Assembly (NCBI RefSeq): GCF_001865015.1
Contig: NZ_MJGV01000057.1
Coordinates: 151,677-215,676, forward strand
Length of the DNA stretch: 64,000 nucleotides
Direction: 5' to 3'
Origin: Curtobacterium sp. MMLR14_010
GTDB taxonomy: Bacteria > Actinomycetota > Actinomycetes > Actinomycetales > Microbacteriaceae
Shown: piece after piece, positions 59,011-64,000 of the stretch
Layout of the letters: each line of letters begins with the position of its first letter
Position numbering within the stretch: position 1 is the stretch's first letter
The notes under the pieces: model-generated
What the model saw: only the letters and a program-made list of their open reading frames with translations
The model's database searches: none
Told to the model about the DNA's origin: nothing
Translations under genes and position numbers: made by a program

Positions 59011-60633
59011 TCAGCCCTCGTCGTGCCCCGGTGCGTTCTCCGAGTTGCCGGGCCCGGTGTCGGCAGTCCTGTCGGCCTTCTTCTCGGCCTTCGTGTCCGC
59101 CTTCGTGTCCGCCTTCGTGTCGGCCTTCGTGTCGGCGGAGGTGTCAGCGGCACCGGCGTCGCCCGCCTGCGTCTGCACCGGCGCGGGGACGGTCGGCTGG
59201 ACGCTCGGCTCCGGACCCGACGTCGGCTCGGCGGGCTGGGACGGCTCGGCCGGCTCCGAGGGCTGCTCCTCGGGCTCGGACGGCTGCGGGGCGACCGGTT
59301 CGGACGGCTGCTCGACCGGTTGCGACGGCTGCTCGGCCGGCTGGGAGGGCTCCTCCGAGGGCTGCTCCGGTTCCTCGGGAGCGGTCGACGACGACTCGCT
59401 CGGGGCGGGCGTGCCGCCGCCGTTCGCGAACGCCAGGACTCCGATGACGCCGGCGAGCACCAGCACGCCGAGGACCACGAGCGTGATCACCAGTCCGCGA
59501 CGGCTCTTCCGCTCCGGTTCCTCCGGTCGGGGAGCCGGCCGGACCGGCGCCGCGGGCGCGCCACCACCGGTGCCACCACCGCCGCCGCGCTGGGCACCGA
59601 GGACGGTGGTCGCCAGGTCGTCCTGGTCGGAGGCTCGTCCCGCGGGCAGCAGGCGGGTCGCGTCGTCCGCGCCCCCGTTCCCGCTGACGGGCATCGCGCG
59701 GGTGGCCTGGTCGTCCCAGGCCTGCGTCGGGGAGTCCATCGCGGCCGTGGTGCCGGCCACCCCGGCGGCCGCGGCCGCCGCGGTGACGGTACCGGGGCCT
59801 CCCGGCAGGAGCTGTGTGGCGGGCTGGACGTCGGCGCGGCCGAGGGCGCGGAGCCGGTCCGCCGCCTCTGCGGCGGTCGGGCGTTCCGCGGGGTCGGTCG
59901 CCGTCATGACGTGCAGCAGCGTGCGCCAGGCCGTGGGCAGGTGCGGGTCGATCTCCGGCGAACGCGTCAGCCGCGCGGTGGCGGACTCGATCGCGCTGCC
60001 GGGGAACGGTCGGGTTCCGGTGAGGGCCTCGAGCAGCACCAGGCCGAGTGCGTAGACGTCGGACTTCCCGCTGATGGCCTGCGCGGTGACCTGCTCCGGT
60101 GCGAGGTAGGCGGCGGTGCCCATCACCGCGCCGGTGCCGGTGACCCGGGCGGCGTCACGGAGCAGCGCGATGCCGAAGTCGGCGAGCTTCACGTGGGAGC
60201 CGTCCGACTCGAGCAGCACGTTCGCGGGCTTGACGTCGCGGTGGACGATTCCCTGTGCGTGCACGGCGGCGAGGCCGTCCGCGATCTGGGCTCCGACGCG
60301 CGCGGTCGTCGGGCGGTCGAGGGGCCCCTCGCCGAGTCGGGTGGCGAGGTCGCTGCCCGGGACGAGCTCCATCACGAGGTAGGAGTCGCCGTCGGCGTCG
60401 TCGAGGGCGGCGTCGTAGAGCGTCACGAGGGACGGGCTGCGCAGGCCCGCGAGCACCTGGATCTCCGCCTCGGCACGGGCACGCTCCCCGTGGTCGACGG
60501 ACCCCATCCGGAAGACCTTGACCGCGACCTCGCGCCCGAGTTGCTCGTCGACCGCGCGGTACACCGACGCCATCCCCCCGTGCCCGAGGGTGCCTGTGAC
60601 TCGGTACCTGCCGCCGAAGACCCGTTCTGCCAT
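59011..60633 (-). CDS. Receptor-like serine/threonine protein kinase
   Basis: A 540-residue membrane kinase. Kinase domain residues ~8-270: glycine loop GHGGMASVYRA, Lys in EVAVKVF, catalytic HRDVKPANVLL and ADFGIALL, then GTAAYLAPEQ. A low-complexity linker with TQLLP and TRLLP phospho-site-like motifs leads to one membrane span (residues ~379-401). The outside tail is Pro/Glu-rich (QPSEEPSQPAEQPS) and ends in ADTK tandem repeats (ADTKADTKADTKADTKAEKK) encoded by near-exact 12-base repeats. No PASTA domains. Start ATG at 60633 chosen over one three codons upstream. Confidence 0.93.
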   Translation of the reverse strand: MAERVFGGRYRVTGTLGHGGMASVYRAVDEQLGREVAVKVFRMGSVDHGERARAEAEIQVLAGLRSPSLVTLYDAALDDADGDSYLVMELVPGSDLATRLGEGPLDRPTTARVGAQIADGLAAVHAQGIVHRDVKPANVLLESDGSHVKLADFGIALLRDAARVTGTGAVMGTAAYLAPEQVTAQAISGKSDVYALGLVLLEALTGTRPFPGSAIESATARLTRSPEIDPHLPTAWRTLLHVMTATDPAERPTAAEAADRLRALGRADVQPATQLLPGGPGTVTAAAAAAGVAGTTAAMDSPTQAWDDQATRAMPVSGNGGADDATRLLPAGRASDQDDLATTVLGAQRGGGGGTGGGAPAAPVRPAPRPEEPERKSRRGLVITLVVLGVLVLAGVIGVLAFANGGGTPAPSESSSTAPEEPEQPSEEPSQPAEQPSQPVEQPSEPVAPQPSEPEEQPSEPAEPSQPAEPTSGPEPSVQPTVPAPVQTQAGDAGAADTSADTKADTKADTKADTKAEKKADRTADTGPGNSENAPGHDEG

Positions 60634-60682
60634 GCCCGGCAACCTACCGGCAGCACCTGACCACGACGACGTGGGCGGAGTG

Positions 60683-61525
60683 CTAGCCCTCGTGTCGGGC
60701 GACGGGTGCCCGGTCGCGGCCCCGGTCGCGGGCGAGTGCCGTCAGGTAGAGCCGGTGTGCCGTCACCACGAGCGCGAGCCAGGCGATGCCGAGCGCCCAC
60801 GCGGCCAGCACGTCGGTGAGCCAGTGGTGCCCGAGGAACACGCGGGACACCCCCACGGACAGCACGAACAGCGACCCGACGACGATGGTCGTCACCCGGG
60901 TCACCCGCCGGGACTGCCGCAGGATGAGCAGGTAGACGATCGTGCCGACGATGACCGTGGCGTTGAGCGTGTGCCCGGACGGGAACGACGGCGAGTGCTC
61001 GTACGGCGGCACGGCATCGGCACGCGGCGGTCGGGCGCGGCCGATCAGGTCCTTGCCGGCGATGGTCATGAGGAGCGACCCGCCGCTCGCGGCGACGAGC
61101 AGCACGACGGGCGTCCACCGGCGACGCTGGATCGTGAAGCCGACCAGGAAGGCGACGGCCACGATCGGCATCCCGATCGTCCCCGCGACGTTCGTCCACC
61201 AGGTCACCACGGTCTCGAGGCCGGGCGTCCGCGCGGACATCATCCAGTCGAGCACCGGGCGGTCGAGCACGGCGACGTCGTCGGCCTCGCGGACGGCGTC
61301 GTAGACCTCGGACGCGAGCAGGGTGGCCAGCGCGGCGATCGCGATGCCGATGAGCAGCGTGACGACGAGCACGGGCAGGGCGCCGAAGCGGTGCCCGAGC
61401 CGCACCGAGGCCTCGGCCGACGCCCGGCCGGCCGGGGTGCGCCACGTGGTGAGGTCGACGTCCCCGAGCGTCCGGTCGGCCTGCTCCGGGTGCCCGGGTT
61501 CACGTGCTCGTTGCTCGCTGTCCAT
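60683..61525 (-). CDS. PAP2-family membrane phosphatase
   Basis: A 280-residue, six-span protein. All three phosphatase signatures are present: KDLIGRARPP near residue 150, PSFPSGHTLNA near 175 and SRVFLGHHWLTDVLA near 232. Acts on lipid phosphates such as undecaprenyl pyrophosphate or phosphatidic acid at the outer membrane face. The ATG at 61525 gives a short charged N-terminus; longer frames run into repeat DNA. It follows the kinase gene? No: it lies upstream of it on the same strand with a 49-base gap, so the two may be cotranscribed. Confidence 0.92.
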   Translation of the reverse strand: MDSEQRAREPGHPEQADRTLGDVDLTTWRTPAGRASAEASVRLGHRFGALPVLVVTLLIGIAIAALATLLASEVYDAVREADDVAVLDRPVLDWMMSARTPGLETVVTWWTNVAGTIGMPIVAVAFLVGFTIQRRRWTPVVLLVAASGGSLLMTIAGKDLIGRARPPRADAVPPYEHSPSFPSGHTLNATVIVGTIVYLLILRQSRRVTRVTTIVVGSLFVLSVGVSRVFLGHHWLTDVLAAWALGIAWLALVVTAHRLYLTALARDRGRDRAPVARHEG

Positions 61526-61619
61526 CTGCCCAGCGTGCCCGCCCCCACCCGAGAGCCCCGCGCGCGGTGTCGCGCGCGCGGTCTCTCCGGTGGCCTCGCA
61601 CGGTGCGCGCTCCCCCGGC

Positions 61620-61683
61620 TGGTGCGAGCTCGGCCACCCCGTGCGAGGACGGCACGGCGCACCACGTGGCCGAGCTCGCACCA
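61620..61683. repeat. Inverted-repeat element, 18-bp arms and 28-base loop (copy 2)
   Basis: TGGTGCGAGCTCGGCCAC (61620-61637) and GTGGCCGAGCTCGCACCA (61666-61683) are perfectly complementary across exactly 28 bases; the loop again contains CGTGCGA. Architecture matches the element at 16041-16102. Upstream GCACGGTGCGCG also resembles the flank of copy 1 (GCACTGTGCGCG). It fills the gap between the PAP2 and polymerase genes. Confidence 0.8.
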
Positions 61684-61736
61684 GGCACCCGCACCCGCGC
61701 CGGGCGCCCGCGCCGCCACGCCACCGGCGCGGGCCG

Positions 61737-63425
61737 TCAGTCCTTCGCGCTGCCGTAGTCGTCGACGACGGAGACCGACAGCGGGAACGTGATCGGGAAC
61801 GTCCCGAACAGGATGCGCCCCGCGTCGACCGCGGCCGCCGCGACCTGCTCGGCGACCCATGCCGCGTCAGCTGCTGGGGCGTGCACCACGATCTCGTCGT
61901 GCACGAAGAAGACCAGGTGGGCGCCGTCCCGCACGGGCCCCTGCCACCGGGCAGCGAGCCGCGTGCGCAGGGACGCCATCCACGACAGGGCCCACTCCGC
62001 CGCCGTTCCCTGCACCACGAAGTTCCGCGTGAACCGCCCCCAGCTCCGCGCCCGGGACTCCACCGCGCGCTGCATCGCCGGGGTGCCCTCGATGCTCCAC
62101 GCGCGGTTCCTGGCCTCGAACCACGAGGCCTCGGGCACCGGGGACGTCCGCCCGAGCCGCGTCGTCACGGGCTCACCGCGCTCCCCCGCCCGTGCCGCCT
62201 GCTCGACGAGCTCGAGTGCCCGGGGGAAGGCCCGCGCCAACCGCGGCACGAGGCGGCCACCCTCGCCCTGGGTGGCGCCGTACATCGCGCCGAGCATCGC
62301 GCCCTTGGCCTGCTGCCGGGTCTCGACCGCACCAGAGGCCACGACGCCGTCGTAGAGGTCCCGCCCGTCGCCAGCCGAGGCCATCGCGAGGTCGCCCGCC
62401 ATCGCGGCGAGCACCCGCGGCTCGAGCTGTGCGGCATCGGCCACGACGAGCTTCCACCCGTCGTCGGCGATCACCGCGGCCCGGACGGCCTTCGGCAGCT
62501 GCATCGCCCCACCGCCGTTCGCGGCCCACCGCCCGGTGACGACCCCGCCGACGGCGTACTCCGGGTGGAAGCGGCCGTCCTGCACCCACTCGTCGAGCCA
62601 CGACCAGCCGTTCGCGGTGAGCAGCCGGTACAGGCGCTTGTACTCGAGCAGCGGTTCGATCGCCGGGTGCTCGAGCTGCTGGAGCTCCCACTTGCGGGTG
62701 CTCTCGACGACGAGCCCCGCACGGCGCAGGGACCGCAGCACCTCGGCGGGCGAGTCGGGGTTCAGCGCGGGGTCGTCGAGCCGGGCGCGGAGGACGTCCG
62801 CGATCTCCTCGAGCCGCCGCGGCCGGACGCCGTATGGCACCCGAGGACCGAGGGTGTCCTCGAGCAGCCGTTCGTGCACGTCGACCCGCCAGGGCAGCCC
62901 GCCGAAGCGCATCTCGGCCGCGACGAGGGACCCGGCGGACTCCGCGGCGAGCAGCAGCCGGAGCGCGCCGGGGTCCGTCGCCCCGGCGACGGCAGCGAGC
63001 TGCGCGCGGAGCTCGTCCACCGGGTCGGCGGCGTCGTCGGCTCGACCGCTGCCGAACAGCGCGTCGTCGAAGAGCTGCGTCTGGGCCGCCGGTCGGGCGG
63101 CACGTTCGAGCGGAGCCGCCTGGTCCCACGGCCCCGCGGGTGCCTGCTGCAGCGCCGACCCGCGCGCGGCGAGCGCCGAGCGCAGGATCCGGTGGCCGAG
63201 CCGCAGGTCGACGCACCGCGCGACGCGACCACCCGCCGCGAGCACGGCCGGGTACCACCGGGCGGTGTCGTCCCACACCCAGCGCACACCGGTGGCCTCG
63301 TGCTGCGCGACGAAGGCCGGGAGGCTCGGCTCGGCGATCCGGGTCGGCTTGCCCTGCGGGGTCCCCGAGTCGGTCAGGGGCGTCGCGAGGACGCCGCCGT
63401 CGACGCGGCTGAGGACGAGGTGCAC
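61737..63425 (-). CDS. Family-A DNA polymerase (exonuclease-polymerase-like, degenerate exonuclease)
   Basis: A 562-residue polymerase. Polymerase motifs: motif A LVVADAAQLEPRVLAAMAGD near residue 330, motif B RQQAKGAMLGAMYGATQG near 368 and motif C FFVHDEIVVHAP near 507 (HDE). Motif A reads DAAQLEP where PolI has DYSQIELR. The N-terminal region lacks clear DEDD exonuclease residues. This shorter, actinobacterial-type polymerase is known only as a predicted bifunctional 3'-5' exonuclease/DNA polymerase; role in repair is inferred. GTG start at 63425. Confidence 0.9.
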   Translation of the reverse strand: MHLVLSRVDGGVLATPLTDSGTPQGKPTRIAEPSLPAFVAQHEATGVRWVWDDTARWYPAVLAAGGRVARCVDLRLGHRILRSALAARGSALQQAPAGPWDQAAPLERAARPAAQTQLFDDALFGSGRADDAADPVDELRAQLAAVAGATDPGALRLLLAAESAGSLVAAEMRFGGLPWRVDVHERLLEDTLGPRVPYGVRPRRLEEIADVLRARLDDPALNPDSPAEVLRSLRRAGLVVESTRKWELQQLEHPAIEPLLEYKRLYRLLTANGWSWLDEWVQDGRFHPEYAVGGVVTGRWAANGGGAMQLPKAVRAAVIADDGWKLVVADAAQLEPRVLAAMAGDLAMASAGDGRDLYDGVVASGAVETRQQAKGAMLGAMYGATQGEGGRLVPRLARAFPRALELVEQAARAGERGEPVTTRLGRTSPVPEASWFEARNRAWSIEGTPAMQRAVESRARSWGRFTRNFVVQGTAAEWALSWMASLRTRLAARWQGPVRDGAHLVFFVHDEIVVHAPAADAAWVAEQVAAAAVDAGRILFGTFPITFPLSVSVVDDYGSAKD

Positions 63426-63453
63426 GCACCGATCATGCCGTGCCCCACCGTCG

Positions 63454-63681
63454 TCAGCGTCCCGGGTGCTCCGCGGCGTGGCCGTCGGGGTCGCCCGGGC
63501 GGACGGCAGCGCTGTCCGCGACGTCGATGCGCACGGTGCCGTCGTCGAGCTCGTCGACCTCGACCCGGGGCGCCTCGTCCTGGGCGTCCGACCCGGACAT
63601 CCGGCGCAGGGTGTCGTGTCGCCGCTCGTCGAAGGTCATGTCGACGCCGTCGTCGAGGTGGTCGCGGTCCGCTTCGCTCAT
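63454..63681 (-). CDS. Small acidic protein, unknown
   Basis: A 75-residue acidic protein: MSEADRDHLDDGVDMTFDER, then a SGSDAQDEAP linker and a short beta-like segment VDELDDGTVRIDVADSAAVR. No recognised family. Its ATG overlaps the stop of the upstream partial gene (ATGA), so they form an operon, and it precedes the polymerase by 28 bases; it may belong to the same transcript. Confidence 0.6.
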   Translation of the reverse strand: MSEADRDHLDDGVDMTFDERRHDTLRRMSGSDAQDEAPRVEVDELDDGTVRIDVADSAAVRPGDPDGHAAEHPGR

Positions 63682-64000
63682 GCCGAGGACGGTACCCCGA
63701 CGGGCGCGGTGCCGGTGCGTTCCGTCCAGTGCCCGCCGGCGGCCCACCGCTCGTGCACGGCGGTCTGCACGCGGCCGCGCGGGACGGTGCCGCGCGCCGC
63801 GTCGAGGTCGGTGCCGAACACGAACTTCGCCGCGCTGTGGTCGCCCTCGTCCTCGTCGTGCGGACCGGGCGGGAGCAGGTCGAAGCGTTCCGCGAACCGG
63901 ACCAGGTTCGCCTCGGGTCCGAGCGCGGTCGCGAGCCCCGGGTCGAGGGTCCAGGACCGGCAGCTCCACACCCTCGCCTCGTGATCGGGTGCCAGGCGGC
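63678..64000 (-). CDS. 3' part of an unrecognised gene running off the window
   Basis: At least 107 codons, open to the right edge, so the start is outside. Visible sequence: EARVWSCRSWTLDPGLATAL, then ANLVRFAERFDLLPPGP, SAAKFVFGTDLDAARGTVPR and VHERWAAGGHWTERTGTAPV. It seems soluble. I do not recognise a family. It is coupled to the downstream small acidic gene by an ATGA overlap. Confidence 0.6.
   Translation of the reverse strand, partial: RLAPDHEARVWSCRSWTLDPGLATALGPEANLVRFAERFDLLPPGPHDEDEGDHSAAKFVFGTDLDAARGTVPRGRVQTAVHERWAAGGHWTERTGTAPVGVPSSA

Noticed and set aside
1..64000. tRNA, rRNA, CRISPR arrays, complete insertion sequences, riboswitches
   Set aside because: Looked for by eye on both strands; none could be supported. 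A weak or degenerate RNA element could have been missed without a covariance-model search.

Overview
The window reads as chromosome of a high-GC actinobacterium, most likely a member of the Microbacteriaceae and probably Curtobacterium-like. This rests on strong GC bias at third codon positions, GTG starts, ATGA/GTGA-coupled operons, an Ada-AlkA fusion, a mycobacterial-type LexA box, and gene content typical of plant- or soil-associated Microbacteriaceae. The genus is an inference: no rRNA, tRNA, CRISPR array or complete insertion sequence was seen. The last gene runs off the right edge.

Layout. 0-10 kb: a PadR regulator, the giant helicase Lhr coupled to endonuclease VIII (Nei), a divergent TetR/aldo-keto reductase pair and a divergent LysG/LysE pair. 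10-16 kb: an amino-acid permease, a HAD phosphatase, an alpha/beta hydrolase and an alkylation-repair operon (Ada-AlkA then Ogt). 16-23 kb: a MOSC protein, a DJ-1 protein and a pterin operon (folE, a FolP2-like folP, a RibD-type reductase) divergent from a purine permease. 23-26 kb: an accessory patch with a LexA-controlled small gene, a leaderless winged-helix/nucleotidyltransferase plus HEPN pair, a DUF1697 gene and a 5'-truncated antitoxin-like remnant. 26-30 kb: a disaccharide phosphorolysis operon (pgmB, GH65 phosphorylase, SDR). 30-35 kb: a second permease, a hydrolase, an acetyltransferase-methyltransferase fusion, and the ribulose monophosphate pair hxlB-hxlA with a divergent LuxR-type regulator. 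35-43.4 kb: a complete kdpFABC-DE potassium system preceded by an unlisted 27-codon membrane ORF. 43-49 kb: a WYL regulator/VOC pair, membrane proteins, an RlmA-like methylase and a reductase. 49-54 kb: a Phd/RelE toxin-antitoxin pair with a perfect operator palindrome, a TasA-like fibre protein with a SipW-type signal peptidase and a LamG protein, a divergent MarR regulator, a broken duplicate of that regulator, and twin acidic proteins. 54-64 kb: a GH92 mannosidase, a TetR/NmrA pair, a receptor-like Ser/Thr kinase, a PAP2 phosphatase, a divergent family-A DNA polymerase and a small two-gene operon at the edge.

The most unusual signal is non-coding. A 16-bp motif with core GGAGGCTCG (reverse CGAGCCTCC) occurs at least 16 times, between genes and also inside genes at linkers and loops. 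At least three other families of inverted repeats fill intergenic gaps: near-loopless hairpins between convergent genes, a 17-18 bp inverted repeat with a conserved 28-nt loop present twice 45 kb apart, and TCGCGCCCC-core palindromes found both in the kdpC-kdpD gap and inside the lysE coding sequence. These look like small dispersed elements that tolerate or create coding insertions.

The best candidate protein systems for follow-up are the TasA/SipW/LamG locus with two apparent SipW substrates sharing a processing motif, the winged-helix-nucleotidyltransferase/HEPN pair beside the LexA-controlled gene, and the extra small membrane protein at the head of the kdp operon.
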